From positions 8,817,464 to 8,881,463 of the forward strand of contig CM057831.1 of NCBI GenBank assembly GCA_030068075.1: a stretch of 64,000 nucleotides of DNA. The letters run 5' to 3'. The number at the start of each line of letters is the position of its first letter. Positions within the stretch are counted from its first letter, which is position 1. The notes below the pieces were generated by a model that was not told the origin of the DNA, did no database searches, and was given only the letters and a program-made list of their open reading frames with translations. This DNA comes from Paguma larvata. Lineage: Eukaryota > Chordata > Mammalia > Carnivora > Viverridae. Made by a program: the position numbers and the translations under genes. This document shows positions 42,750 through 54,350 of the stretch, one piece after another.

Positions 42750-43590
42750 CTTAGGAAGCTGTGAATGTTTAGACACACTCCCCTGTCAGCAGAGGGGGGA
42801 TGAAGAGGAGCAAACGTGGAGGCAGAGATACAAGTTGAGAGACTTTGAAGGAGTCAAAACAAGAGGCAGTGAGGGTTCGGCAGTGAATTCCAGCAGTGCC
42901 CGAATCCTTGTCAAATAAGTACAGACTGGGTCTGGAGAGATTCTGTGACTGTCCTCAGGCTGAGGAATGGGCAAGCACGGCCAAAATATCGACGCTATAG
43001 TCAGAAATAAGAAGTGTTCAGCTCGGGACTTTCCCTCCCCTTGCATCCATTACTTGGCTCTTCTCCCTCTGGATGGTGAGGCAACGGGCCTTCCGGGGGC
43101 ACAGATGGCAAGGCATATTATGGTCTGGATTGTGGTCACATTAGATGACCTCTGATCTATGACCACTGCTCTCAACTTTTTGCAGGATGTGATAGGCGGA
43201 GCTTGCTTCCTGGGAATGGGAACCGGAAGAGACCTCCTCACGGAAATCATAGACTGAGTCAGAACTGACAGGTTCCTAGCAGACTGGTGGCTGCCACCCT
43301 CCCGTATAGGTGACCACGTATCCCCGTTGACCCAGGACAGTCCCAGTTTAAATGTGTCGTTCAGGTATAATTCTAATACAGTCCCTTTCACCCTCAACAG
43401 TGTTGTGGTTTAGATGATAAAATATAAGTTTACTTTACACATCACTGGCAACCTTCCTTCCCACTGAGCCCAGATGCAATCGCAAAATCCTTCTTAGCTC
43501 AGCCCACCTTCTAAGCAACAACAATCTTCCTTCAGGCATTGAAATCTACTTGCCACCTTCATGAAAGAAAGAATGCAGGTCCAAAATCAG
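42750..43590. other. Unique or unclassified sequence
   Basis: No gene recognised. 43310-43395 ('gaccacgtatccccgttgac', 'ccaggacagtcccagtttaa') has the feel of an old interspersed repeat that I cannot name. Confidence 0.3.
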
Positions 43591-43594
43591 TGGG

Positions 43595-43720
43595 GCCATC
43601 TCAGGCATGCAATTCGACCTCTCAGAGCATCTGTTTCTTCACCTGACACTTGTAATAATAAGCATCGCCTGCCCTCAGGGCTGGTGTGACCAGCAAACAG
43701 GGCAGAGTGCGGAGAAGTGC
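43595..43720 (+). repeat. MIR fragment
   Basis: 'aattcgacctctcagagcatctgtttcttcacctgacacttgtaataataagcatcgcctgccctcagggctggtgtgacc' fits the sense MIR 3' half. Members read 'ttcctcatctgtaaaatggggataataatagtacctacctcatagggttgttgtga'. Confidence 0.7.
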
Positions 43721-43724
43721 GACA

Positions 43725-45103
43725 AAATGGCGGTGACGACGTGGTTATTCAGGGGCAGAAACAGCTGGCTCCGCAGTATCGAGGGTCTGGTCATCTTCTG
43801 CTCCAGCAGGAGACCAGGATCCTCCTTGGGAAGGAGGCTGCTGATGCCAGCAACTCCTCTTGGAGTTTAAACCTCGTCTCCCCTAATCCCTTCCTCCTTT
43901 GGAGACAAACAACAAACCCCTCCAGCGCCCCCGCCCCTCAGATCAACTCCATCCAGAAGCGAGGCTTCTCTTTGTAGTACAGCAAACACACGTCTCTTAT
44001 TGACGCTCCCCTGGGACCCTCTGCGGCAACACTTGTAGCTTTGAAGCTGTGAGTGTGTTTAATGCAAGAGGGTCCCGCCTCAGTTCAAGGACAGTATTTT
44101 AAGTCTCCGAGAAGACAGGAACAAAGTTATGACGCGGAAAGAAACAGATTCTTAACAGACTTGAATGATAAAACATCAGAGTCCCATCTGATTGCAGCAG
44201 CCAGCTCTGAAGAGAGCAAAGGGAGAGACGATTGAGAAGCCTGACTTCTATCCCAGCCTTGAGCCGGATGCCTGGCCCAAGCTAGTACCACCTCCTTGAC
44301 TTGTGGCAGGCATGGAGCTCAGCACCCAGGGTGTGGACTTCTGAGGACAGTGGACAAGGAAGCCAGCCTAACCTAAGCTATGAAGATGAAGACACGTGTG
44401 GGGAAATGATCTTTGCAATATTACTGCCTGGAGGAGGTGTCGTTTGGCCAAATCATAAAATCTCAAAATGGGCAAAGCTCATCACCTGATTTAGATTCAT
44501 CAGTGCGAGTGTAGGCAGCTTTCCCCCCTTTCGAATGAAGTATGTTATTTCAGAAACTGACCATAACCATAGAAGCAGGTGCAAAGAGTCCAGGCATCAG
44601 GAAGAAAGACAATAATTAGTCTTCTGGGAGCTCCTAGAGGAAAGAAACATGAGGCTGATGCATCTTGAGATAATGGTCTCCTCATGGATTCTAGAAGGAC
44701 CTGGTCTACAACCTGAGTGGAGAACAGGCTGAGCTTCACCAAACTTACCACCATCTGTGGGGCAGCCAGAGGGACCCAGGGGGAGGGGGGTGCCTGGGCC
44801 GGGAGGGAGACTGCATTGGAGACCCAGATGAGCTCCATGGTACCTGAGATTTGGGACGTGCTTACTTTTTTGAAGGAGTAAGGCCAGCAGGCTGGGCTCA
44901 TGAGCAAGGGTGAGATGGAAGGATGGTTTCATGGCATCCTCAGGAAATTTGGGTCTCATCGTGATCCTCAACTTTGCAAAATCAGGAATAGAATCCCTCT
45001 ACCTCTCCCAGGCGTGATCTGGTGCTAGAGGGATGTTTTACACGGCGTTAGGAACATCTTACTTATCTTCGTATTTTCTGGAGGCAATCGCAATGCAGAG
45101 CAC
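43725..45103. other. Unique sequence, no gene recognised
   Basis: No repeat recognised with confidence. The minus-strand 120- and 124-codon frames near 44545-44971 overlap each other in different frames and lack domains. Confidence 0.35.
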
Positions 45104-45112
45104 GCACCAGGT

Positions 45113-45289
45113 CGATGATTTCAGCCATGGTTGCTCATTAGAACCACCTGGACTGCTTTATAAAAGTATCTGTGCCTGGGAGCTACTCCCGGAACCTCTC
45201 AGTTAATTAGTCTAGGGAAAGGCCTGGGAGCTTTGTTTTGTTTCAGCTCCCCAGGTAATCTGAAGGGGAGCCAAGGCTGTGAGCCACTG
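45113..45289 (+). mobile_element. MER5A-like hAT transposon with target duplication
   Basis: 'ggttgctcattagaaccacctggactgctttataaaagtatctgtgcctggg', 'tagtctagggaaaggcctggg' and 'cagctccccaggtaatctgaaggggagccaaggctgtgagccactg' follow MER5A from end to end. The end gagccactg is a decayed terminal repeat. An 8-bp CACCAGGT lies on both sides (45105-45112 and 45290-45297), the size expected for hAT elements. It is non-autonomous and carries no transposase. Confidence 0.85.
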
Positions 45290-45299
45290 CACCAGGTCA

Positions 45300-46170
45300 T
45301 CTGGGAGCGTGAGCTGAATGGATCAAAGAATGAGTGAATGAATGGATGAATGAAGAGCCCAGGAGAATGCCAGCACTCGTTCATAGGGCAGCATCCCCTG
45401 TAGGACCAGTGGCAGTGCGATGACATGGGCTGCTGTACAGCTCCACTCAGGAGGCCGAATTACCCATTAGAATGTTCTTTGGTGAACCCAATGCCAGCAA
45501 AGGGAAGCTGGCTGTTGCTGGAAGGATCTTCACAACTAACCCTTAGAGCTGGGTGAGTTATCCCCTCCTTTCTGCTAATTCTGTTTAGAGTGCTATTATG
45601 CATACACCCCCCCCCATTTCGTTCTTATGACAACCCAGGGTCAAAGGCAGGATAGGTGTTTTTATCTACGTTTCATGAATGAATAAAATGGCATGCCCTC
45701 CGCCCCCTCCTCCCCCCTGATGATACAGGTCGTCTTAGGTCACTCAGTTCCCTTATGTGGAACCAAGCATCTGCACTGGAATGGGTTATCCTGGAAGCTA
45801 AGGGCTAACCTGGGAGTCTGACCTCTTCTTCGCAGCATCTAACCTACCCATTCTTCATCACATAGGCACATGCACGGGCTGGGCCAGTACAACCAGGCAC
45901 CCAATTAGGCGGATGTCAAACTCAAGAGGGTCCCACTTCCTCCACTGTGACTTTGTAGCTGATAAGGAAATGCAGGAGCCTGAGGGTTGAATCACAGATT
46001 TAATAAACATTTCCGCCACTGCCTGGAGTCTGATTTCTGTCAAGGTTCGATGACTTCTCGATCTAACTTGTTGAGTGATTGCAGACTTCTCTGAGAGCTT
46101 CATAGGAGAGAATTCTCAGTGCAGGTCAAGCATATACACAAACATATGTCCATTTGGATGGATACTCTAG
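45300..46170. other. Unique sequence with possible old MIR
   Basis: 45520-45700 has a loose MIR-like order (reverse strand) that I cannot confirm. A poly-C run lies at 45608-45616. No gene. Confidence 0.3.
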
Positions 46171-46175
46171 CTCAT

Positions 46176-46240
46176 TTCTCTCTCCCTCGCTCCCTCTCTT
46201 TCCCTCTCTCTCTCTCTCTCATGCACACACGCACACACCC
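46176..46240. repeat. (CT)n(CA)n microsatellite
   Basis: CT-rich repeats run to 46220, then cacacacgcacacaccc. Confidence 0.9.
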
Positions 46241-46244
46241 TCCT

Positions 46245-47830
46245 CACAATGCCATAATGTCTATGTAAATTGGATCCTTAATATCCTTCATATAAATGGT
46301 TTCAGAAAGAACATGGATACAATAGTGTGTCTCTGAGTTAACATGATAGGCTCTGCCTCCCAAATTGGCTCAGAGAAATTAGCAGGAAGGAAGGAAGGAT
46401 CAGACGAAGTAATAAACCTGCTTACCTGTTCATTAATTCAATCTCCCCCCACCCTCTCTTCACTCTGTGGTTTCGCTACCCATAAAATAACTAGATAACT
46501 TCGAAGTCCTAGATGAAAGGGGAACTAGGTCTGGAAGCTCTAAGATTAAAGGAGAATTTGTAGGATTAGTCTTTGATTTTCTCCTCCCTTTCTCCCTCTC
46601 TCTTATTTTGTTCTTTTTATCTCAGAGGTGACGGAGGAGGCTTCCCCTTCAGTACTCCTGTCTGCTGAGCTTGTCAGCCCGAAGCCTCCCTGGCAGAGCT
46701 CACAGGGAACTTGGGGCCCGGGACAGAAGGGGTCATTTCTGGGGAAATTGCCCACCAGAGGCTGGCTGGAGGGCTTCTGTTGCCTGGGTGACGATTGGGT
46801 GCAGGGAACTGCTCCCTCCTCATAGCTCCTGTGAGACCCCTTTTTGTAGATTCTTGAGTACCCCACTCTACACCTCCTCTTCTGGGTAGTTCTGGTGCTT
46901 CAAGGGTCTGAGATGAGATAGGCAACTCCCCCGGCCCTTCTGTCCTGCAGAATCTTAGGCAACGTCAATGAAGTCTTATGTCTGCCCAGTCTGCAGACAT
47001 CTTCAACACTGCTCAACAGAGTGTGTTTCAAACGCATGTTAGAGAAGTCACAAAGATTCCTCCCAAGGTCAGCTCCTTCCCCCGGATGTAATTAGCAAAA
47101 CTGAGTACCTTAGCTCCAATTCAGGGCATTTGTTCTCAGACTTTTCCACTCCTCTTGGGAACTCCTGACATCTTGGGTAGTGAGCACCTGCCTCTGAGTG
47201 CTGAGTAACCAGGTCTTTATCCAGTGTTCTGGGTCTAAGGGCATCTCTTGTATCCTTCCCAAAGTCCAGCAAGAAGAAATAAGACAAGGCACGTAGATAC
47301 TGCATTCAAGTGGGAGAAGCTGAAAGCAAGACAAAGGGGAGTGCGAGTCATCAGCAGGCTCTGTTCAATGGATGGGAAGCGCGAAGGGATAAAGGCAAGA
47401 ACTGTGAACCAGAATGGCAGCTGGCCCTGATGCTCACAAAGGGTGTCGTTACAGTGGCTCTCCCAGTTTGAGTGAAACCTTTTCCTACAAGATCATCTAC
47501 ATTTCCTGCCCAGGTCAGGCTTCTTCAGAACACGAGCTTCTCCTTTGCAAGAGTGAGGGTCCAGCAAAGGTATAGGCATAGGACAACATTAACAGAGGCA
47601 ACATTCCAGAAAATTTGCCTTTGCTAGGCTTTAAGAAACGAAACAGGAGAAGTTTCTCTGGTTCTTTCTGAAGGCTCTCTAGGCATCAGAATGCAAACAT
47701 TTGTGAATCTTTAAACCCCTGATACGGAGGTGTCCCCGTGGCTGGTACGCAACAAAACCTTACCGCTGTTCACTTTCAAACTCATGGATCTCACATTTGG
47801 AAAGAAAGTTACTACAGTCTCGAGCAGCAG
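46245..47830. other. Unique sequence, no gene recognised
   Basis: No repeat family or domain recognised over 1.6 kb. A short GGAA repeat lies at 46385-46399. Open frames of 60-87 codons on both strands around 46600-46925 overlap one another. Confidence 0.35.
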
Positions 47831-48303
47831 CACCCAGGACTGTTGACCTTAGGACCTCCTTATAATTTTAAAAATTATAAAACCTCTTGAAGAGCTTTCG
47901 TTTATGTAGGTTATATGTGTTGGTAGCTGCTATAATAGAAATCAAAACTGAGAAAAATTTAAAATACTTAGTAATTCATTTAAATGTAACACCAATAAAA
48001 CCCTAACATATTAACGTAATACTTTGTTTTGTTAAAATTTTTCCAAAGCAAACCAAATGAGACCTGTGGCGGCATTTTACACTTTCACGTGCCTCTTTAA
48101 TGTCTGGCAGACTAGAAATGAGCTGGATTCTTTGTTTCTGAGCACACGCTGTTGTGATACGTTGTTTTACCGGAGTATATGGAAATATATGGCCTTACAC
48201 AGATACGGAATTGGAAAAGGGAAGAGAGTTCTTACAGCCTTTTCTGATCATTGTGAATATGTTTTTAGAAATTATATCGCAACTCAACAAATGGCAGTTT
48301 CTT

Positions 48304-48651
48304 TTTTTATTATTTTTTATAAGTTTATTTATTTACCTTTGATAGAGAACATGTGTACACATGAGGGAGGGGGGAGGGAGGGAGGAGGGGAGGGGGGAGG
48401 GAGGGAGGAGGGGAGGGGGGAGGGGGGAAGGAGGGGAGGGGGGAGGGGGGGAGGAGGGGAGGGGGGAGGGGGGGAGGAGGGGAGGGGGGAGGGGGGAGGA
48501 GGGGAGGGGGGAGGGGGGGAGGGAATCCGAAGTAGGCCCCACACGGTCAGCCCGGAGCCCCATGCGGGGCTCAAACCCAAGAACCTGAGATCATGACCCA
48601 AGCTGAAACCAAGGGTTGGATGCTCAACCGACTGAGCCACCCAGACACTCC
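48304..48651 (-). mobile_element. Felid tRNA-Lys SINE, copy 9, with expanded purine tract
   Basis: T-rich tail complement at 48304-48340, then a 163-base tract with only A and G (48363-48525), then 'gaatccgaagtaggccccac', 'tgcggggctcaaacccaaga' and the head complement 'accgactgagccacccagac'. The purine tract replaces the usual 30-60-base CT-rich part of the SINE, so this copy is about 150 bases longer than its relatives. Confidence 0.95.
48363..48525. repeat. 163-base pure purine (GGGAGG-type) tract
   Basis: Every base from 48363 to 48525 is A or G, mostly as runs of three to seven G separated by single A, with longer register repeats such as gaggaggggagggggg. The Gly/Arg/Glu-rich plus frames and Pro/Ser-rich minus frames here are compositional artefacts. 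Confidence 0.95.
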
Positions 48652-49289
48652 TCACCAAAGGGTAATTTCTTAAAATTTAGTTGCAGCTTAGCATTAGAAG
48701 CCTCCCGTTCTCTGTCACGTTAAAACCCACTGGTCTGTCTTACACTTGGAAAGGATGTAGAAGATCATGCACTGATCACTTAGAAATATTGGTTTGCTGA
48801 GTTACGCAGATCTGCAAATGTCAATGCATTCCATCACACCATTTTGGAAAATCACATTCATTAATACCACCTTTGATGTCACAGAAAAAGTCTTTCACTT
48901 ATTTGGGAGTTCACGGCGCAGGCACCACTGTGATTCAGACCTCATCGGAGAAGGCGTGGTTGCAGCCCACTGGATGGCACCGACGTCTTCGGGATTGCCC
49001 TGGACCAAAGCTGGGCCACAGTCAATGGACTGAGGCTGGCAAACAGGGAACCAGTATACAGGAACCCCCCACTTGGGTGCTGATGAAATCTGCAGGGAAG
49101 CCGCCTTTGAGGGGTGTTGTTAAGCACACTGGTAAGCCATCTGGGGAGTCCAGAGAACTCACCAGAAAGCTGCCTTCTGGAGTACTTCCCTCACCAGTCA
49201 GGGCAATTCATCCTCTGGGGTGCCAGCGGCAGCCACTCATGGACAGGTGCCAGGCTGGTGGGGATGAGCCCCCACTGTCATTTTAGATA

Positions 49290-50275
49290 GAAGTTATGGG
49301 AGATTAACTTTACACTTTGTTCTCGAGGTGTTATTTAATGGAGCTGTGGCTAAATTTAGGAAGTTCACATAGGCAGCGATGGATACCAAGACTCTTGGGA
49401 CTGTGCATCCCCTTCTCTGGAGAAAGGGTGAGATCTTCACCAGCTCACGGAATAGCTGTATCTGTGGAAAGAGAGTTGTTTCGATGTTGCATGGAAGTTG
49501 AGCTAGAGGCAGATGCTGCCGGCTGTTGCTGCCCGGCCCGAGTCCATTCCTGCTGTGATGCTGGAACATTTCTTCCTGGACAGCCAGCACGAGGTCACAT
49601 TTTGCCAGGAGACAGCACCGGGAGGACACTGGCTGCAGCAAGAGAGCCTCTTCCTGGTTCCAGTGATCTCAGCTGGCTCTCCTGGTGCACGGTAGCCAGC
49701 AGCTTGAGGGACACTTAGTGGCCTCGCACCCAGGTCTGGCACACCCCGTTAGCAACTTTCCTTGGCACCCCCGAGAGTGACTGCCATGGGGTTCTGGCCA
49801 CCCGTGCAGCACCTCCCTGCAGGCAGCCCCTCTGGAAGCAGAGAGAAGGAGCTTCTATAGGAGCCAGAGCTGGCTTTCCAGGACGTTCAATATCCCGCAG
49901 AGACAGCTGCCAGGCAAGTTTCGTAGACACTCCCTGAGCAGTTTCCTGCCTGCCAGCGTCAGCACACCCACACCCCAAGTGTGAGTTTCCTGTTTGCTGC
50001 TCTCAGCTCACCCTTCCCTGCCTGCCAGCTCTGGCCAAGGGCAGCTTCATCATCCAGTTGCAACAACATCATTCCAGTCAAGTCAGAATCCCAGCCTCTA
50101 GGAGGGATCTTCTTAAGTGCCTTCCTTCCTTGAGTACCTCCCTCACCTTGGCCTTAGGGTAATCCTCAGGGTTGTCTTGTATTCTTACAAACAGTTTATA
50201 CTTCTTTATATTTAACCTTCCCTATTCGAATTGCTAGGTAGTTTGGTCTCCTGTCTAGACCCTGACTGATACAGT
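49290..50275. repeat. Possible old LTR element, family not named
   Basis: The 3' part (50160-50275) ends 'ttggtctcctgtctagaccctgactgatacag', wording typical of the end of some ERVL-class LTRs or adjacent internal sequence. The body 49300-50100 is GC-rich with no coding motif. I could not find a partner LTR. Confidence 0.3.
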
Positions 50276-50279
50276 ACAA

Positions 50280-50920
50280 ATGCAAATGTTCCCAAATTCT
50301 AGTATTCTGGGAAGCTTTGAATCTCACCATCGGCCACAGATACTTTCAGGTGCTTTCTTTGAAGCAACAGTCTCACTGGGCTCATTTGCAAGAATCCAGG
50401 TATTTGTTTTTTTCAAATACTCAAGTCTGGATACTCATAATTTGTCTGTCAGTCACTCTTTCAAACAAAATGCTGTTGTTTTGGAAAAAGTGGCTAATTC
50501 GACTTGCTACTCAAATAATCACACACGTGCTTTTCTTCAAGATAAACATTTTATTTTGCATAAATGATTTTTTCCTATTTCCCATTTGGTTGCACAAAAT
50601 ATTAAATAGACTTGTGCCCAAGGGTCAAGATTTAATAAAATTAATATTTTTTACTGCTTTATTAGGACATTCTTAAGCAGCTTGTTTTCCCTGAAAGGCT
50701 GTCCCAGTGAAAAATACAATGCCTCGAAGTACAATTTGATGCCTCTACCTTGATTTGGGCTGAGCAACCAGCTGTGTCACCCACCACTGATTTTGAGCCA
50801 TCAGTGCCAATGTCGACACAGTGAAAAAGGCAAATAAAGTCGTAGCATGGTTTTGATCCTATAAAGGATCTAGGGAACCCCAGGCATCCACGAGCCACAC
50901 TTGGAGAACTGCCGATCTTG
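50280..50920. other. Unclassified, partly repeat-like sequence
   Basis: AT-rich. The end, 'gggaaccccaggcatccacgagccacacttggagaactgcc' (50873-50913), resembles the terminus of an old hAT-type DNA transposon ('ggacccccaggggtccacggaccacactttgagaacc'). No coding content recognised. Confidence 0.3.
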
Positions 50921-50921
50921 A

Positions 50922-51150
50922 GGTTAAGCACATACGACTTGGCATTAAACAGACCTGAGCCTGAAGCGTGACTGTGCCAATTTTTTAGCTGAATGACCTT
51001 GGACGATTTATGTAATTTCTCTATTCGCTGGTTTCTTCATATGTAAAATGGGATTAGTAAGAACACGTTCCTCACAGAGATCCGTAAGGATTAAATGAAG
51101 TATTGTCTGTGCAGTACACAGCATAGTTTCTAACATACAGTCCATTCTTA
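50922..51150 (+). repeat. MIR fragment, nearly full length
   Basis: 'ggttaagcacatacgacttgg', 'aaacagacctgagcctgaag', 'gctgaatgaccttggacgat', 'tttcttcatatgtaaaatgggattagtaag' and 'ggattaaatgaagtattgtc' follow the sense MIR in order. Confidence 0.85.
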
Positions 51151-51154
51151 GTCA

Positions 51155-51469
51155 AAGGGGAATTACGACAGAGGAAGAAAAAGAACGGGAGGGAGTAAAC
51201 GGAGAAAAAATGTGGAGTCCTGCTCATCTCGAAGCGGGGACGTTAGGAGACCGTTATGGCCAAAGTGAGGCCGCAGAGCTTTGTTCGTTAAACCCAGAGC
51301 TCAGAGCTCTTCCACTTTGTCCTCAAAGAGTCTTGGAGGAGTAGCCAAGTGGCGAAGAAAGAGCGAGATTGAAGACCAGATGCTCAGCAGCTCACGCACA
51401 TCTGGCTCCTCTTTAGAAGATGGCCCCAGAAGGGTTGTATATCTCTTAGGAGAATTTCCCTTCCCCTCT

Positions 51470-51509
<40 letters not shown>

Positions 51510-51920
51510 CCTGTCCCAGAGAAGGGGCATGGCTGAGGACCTGGCTGGCTTGGGACCTCTAACTAAAGGGCTTTGTGTTTTCATTAAGGTACAAAGCTGG
51601 TGTTGGGACAGCAGCCTGGTTGCACTGAAGCTTCTCCCCTCCTGCTCTGCTGGACCCCTCCTGCAATGCCAGGAGACACTGCCATCTCCTCTCAGAGGGA
51701 GAGTGAGGAGAAAACCCCTGTGACGTAAGGCAAAATCACGTGGTTCTGGCTCAACGGCCACATCTTAATTCTTCAGAACTGCCTCCACATTGAGCCAAGT
51801 TCAACCCCTGGACTGTAACACTATTTCACTACAGCGTGGCAGGCTAACCCACAAACGGCCGGGCTGCCTCACCTCCCCATGATCCTCTACTTCTGTCTTC
51901 GGAGAAAAACGAAAATCCAT
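51155..51920. other. Unique sequence around the GA repeat
   Basis: No gene recognised. The 125-codon minus-strand frame (51384-51761) reads through the GA repeat (Ser-Leu run) and has no domain. Confidence 0.35.
51472..51506. repeat. (GA)n microsatellite
   Basis: About 17 uninterrupted GA dinucleotides. Confidence 0.95.
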
Positions 51921-51959
51921 CACAATAAATGTTATTATTGCTGTCAATGAATCCTTAAG

Positions 51960-52150
51960 GACACTGAGATCTGGCTTCGCTCTAAGCTAAGGGTTGCACA
52001 GAGATTACTTCATGCCATCCTCACCCCCACTAGGAGGTGAGTACAATTTAAGCCCATTTTAAAGATAAAAAAGAAACTGAGTCTTGGAGAAATTACATTT
52101 CCACAACTGGTAAATGTCAAATCATGCGTCTCTCTGACCCCAGAACTTGT
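51960..52150 (-). repeat. MIR fragment
   Basis: 'ttacttcatgccatcctcac', 'agcccattttaaagataaaaaagaaactgagtcttggagaaattac' and 'ccacaactggtaaatgtcaa' fit the reverse-complemented MIR. Confidence 0.75.
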
Positions 52151-52359
52151 ATCAATACCACTTTAAAGTGAATTTTCACAGTGGGCAAGTGAATTTGCTC
52201 CTCCTCGAACCTGGCATTTGCGGTCACAATCTTCTTTCCCAGTTTATCTTGTTTCTATGCCATCCCCAAACCAAGTGGGCTCTCCAGTGCCCATGGTTCT
52301 TTGCGAAGGATAACTTTCTGCATATCCTTTGAATCAAGCCTCACTCCCCAACTCCTTGG

Positions 52360-52735
52360 AACTCCTCTTGTCTTTGGCTTTCCCGCCTTCAGCTTGTTCT
52401 CCTGCAGACCGTCCTCTATGGTGCAGCCACCACTGTCCTAAACACACACTTCCTTTCCTAGCTTAAATGCCCTCAGGGCCACCCCAGTTCCCACTGGATA
52501 AGAACTAAATTCTCCAGCATGGTATTCAAGGCTCTGCATTTCAGCCTCCGACCCACCTCCCCAAGCTCACTGCTTCTTCTCCCTGCCTGGTGTCCTAGGC
52601 ATCCGAGTCCCGGTTGGATCCTACCGCCTCCACGACCGGAACTGTGTCTTAGTTCTCTCTGTGTCCCTGGTGCTTGACACCATTCTGGACACATGATAGC
52701 TGTTCAGAACATGGAACTGAAGGATACACGAAGAA
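52360..52735 (+). repeat. L2 LINE fragment
   Basis: Pyrimidine-rich sequence with 'catggtattcaaggctctgc', 'ctccgacccacctccccaag', 'cggaactgtgtcttagttct' and 'acacatgatagctgttcaga' fits the sense L2 3' region, with the terminus near 52730. Confidence 0.6.
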
Positions 52736-52739
52736 TGGG

Positions 52740-53530
52740 TATACAGATGGGTTTTCAACAGCACTTCCCTTATGCCTCCTCAGACCCTGTTTCTGGAACC
52801 TTCCTTGAATGATGACCTCCAAATTTTGGATTCATTTATCACTGTTCTGAGCATCCTGCTTCCAGATTTTAACAGTCAGGCCTCCCTGCCATCATTCTCC
52901 CCTCCAACTTTCCTAGGAAGTGAGGTGACTGTAGCCCTGGGTCCCACCTCCCAGGTGACACCCTGGGTCAGCTTACCTGGGCTCATCTCCAGGCTTCCCA
53001 TTTCCCTGTCCCGGGGGCCCTCCCAGTCCTCCTTGCATGGGCTGGAGAAGGTCAGATTTGTAGAATGATCATGGCTTTCAAAATCCCTGCAACCGGCTTC
53101 TCCATGGGGCCCCTGTGTCCCTGCCAGTGGTCCCCCAAACACCCCTCCTCTCCGACAGACTCCATTCTGAGCTCTCATCATAGCACGGAGCACGTTTACA
53201 CCTTAATTCCATTCCAGTTCCTGTGGCTCCGGCCAGGCTAGAAGGGCTCCTGGGTCCACTTAGAAATTTCGCCTTGGGTCACATGGAGGGAGGGAGAGAG
53301 GTGTTACTGCAACAAGGAACCAAGTAAACACAACAGAGGTGCCGAGAGACTGCAAGTTGTTTGCTAACATCACAGTTGCTCTGCAGAGTTTGGGGCACGC
53401 GCCTTGTCTAGAGGCAACATGGCCAGGGCGTTTCCAACCCGAAAGTCTTCCTGGAGCCCTTCGTCATCACCCGGAATGCCTGTCTACCCATCGATCAGCA
53501 CCTACCTTGAGCACAGATCAGTACTAACCC
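52740..53530. other. Unique sequence, no gene recognised
   Basis: The start may still be L2-like ('ggaaccttccttgaatgatgacc'). Nothing else is recognised. Confidence 0.35.
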
Positions 53531-53612
53531 AGGGGCGAGGATGGACGAGGATGGGCGAGGATGGGCGAGGATGGGCGAGGATGGGTGAGGATGGGCGAGG
53601 ATGGGCAAGGGG
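53531..53612. repeat. 10-bp minisatellite (ATGGGCGAGG)n
   Basis: About eight consecutive 10-base units, atgggcgagg with single-base variants (atggacgagg, atgggtgagg, atgggcaagg). A 10-base unit shifts frame, so the Gly/Trp/Met/Glu-rich peptides read from it are artefacts. Confidence 0.95.
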
Positions 53613-53619
53613 AGTACCG

Positions 53620-54200
53620 AAGATATAAAAGGGGTAATCCCTGCCAAAGTGAAGACATCACAACAGACACGAGGCAGGGAGCCATGCGATGGGCATTATT
53701 CTGGGAGAGAGAGACCCCTGTGACCCCTGGTGTGTGGCCTGAGTGGGGTACTCCCGATAGGGAGTCAGAGAAAGGGACCAGCCTGAGAAGCTTGCCTGGA
53801 GTGAGGGCCTCTGTCTGGGGTACACTCTGGAGGTAAAAGGTCAGACTTACAGAATGATCACCGCTTTCAAATCCTCTTCAGACAGGTGGTCTTATCCAGC
53901 CTCAGGATGAGACACAGCCCTCAGCCTCCCTCAACCCAACCCTGTAAAAAAGGCTAGGAGCCATCGTGAATTCCAACCTGAGACTGAATTTACCGACGAT
54001 CTTGAGCCCGTAGGAACAAGCACAAGAAAGAAAGAAAGAAAGGAAAGAATTTGGAAGTTATCTCACGAGAGGAACAAAGGCAAGTGAGAAGGTACATCTG
54101 GGAGGCGGGAGAGCAGATAAAACAGATCACTGCTTCTACGCCTCCACACTCAGTCCATTTGCCGCACGAAACATTTTAGCTGTTTATTTCACGCAGTTGT
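53620..54200. other. Unique sequence, no gene recognised
   Basis: Small GAAA repeat at 54025-54047. No gene. Confidence 0.35.
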
Positions 54201-54204
54201 TTGT

Positions 54205-54350
54205 TGTCTCTCTTAACTAGAAGTCCTTTGGGGGTGCGGCGTGTCTTATTTTCCCTCTGTCCGCAGCACTTAGCACGATATCAATATCGACACACAAATA
54301 TTGATAAACATGTATTGAGTGAATGAGTGAAGAAATAAGTGAATGAATAA
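54205..54350 (+). repeat. L2 LINE 3'-end fragment
   Basis: 'gtccgcagcacttagcacga' followed by 'aaatattgataaacatgtat' and 'tgagtgaatgagtgaag' fits the sense L2 3' terminus. Confidence 0.65.

Larger units (their letters stand above)
47830..48900 (-). repeat. Ancient interspersed repeat, family not named
   Basis: The AT-rich sequence at 47840-48300 ('ataaaacctcttgaagagct', 'tgcctctttaatgtctggca', 'ggaattggaaaagggaagag') continues after the SINE at 48656 ('ggtaatttcttaaaatttag', 'cttggaaaggatgtagaaga', 'tcacttagaaatattggttt'). I recognise the wording of a widespread eutherian repeat but cannot name the family. Strand is uncertain. The short frames inside are not genes. Confidence 0.4.

Noticed and set aside
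48329..48658. Pro/Ser-rich minus frame and Gly/Arg/Glu-rich plus frames
   Set aside because: Products of reading the 163-base purine tract inside a SINE.
53531..53612. CRISPR-like array
   Set aside because: The repeats are directly adjacent 10-base units with no spacers, in a mammalian genome. It is a minisatellite.
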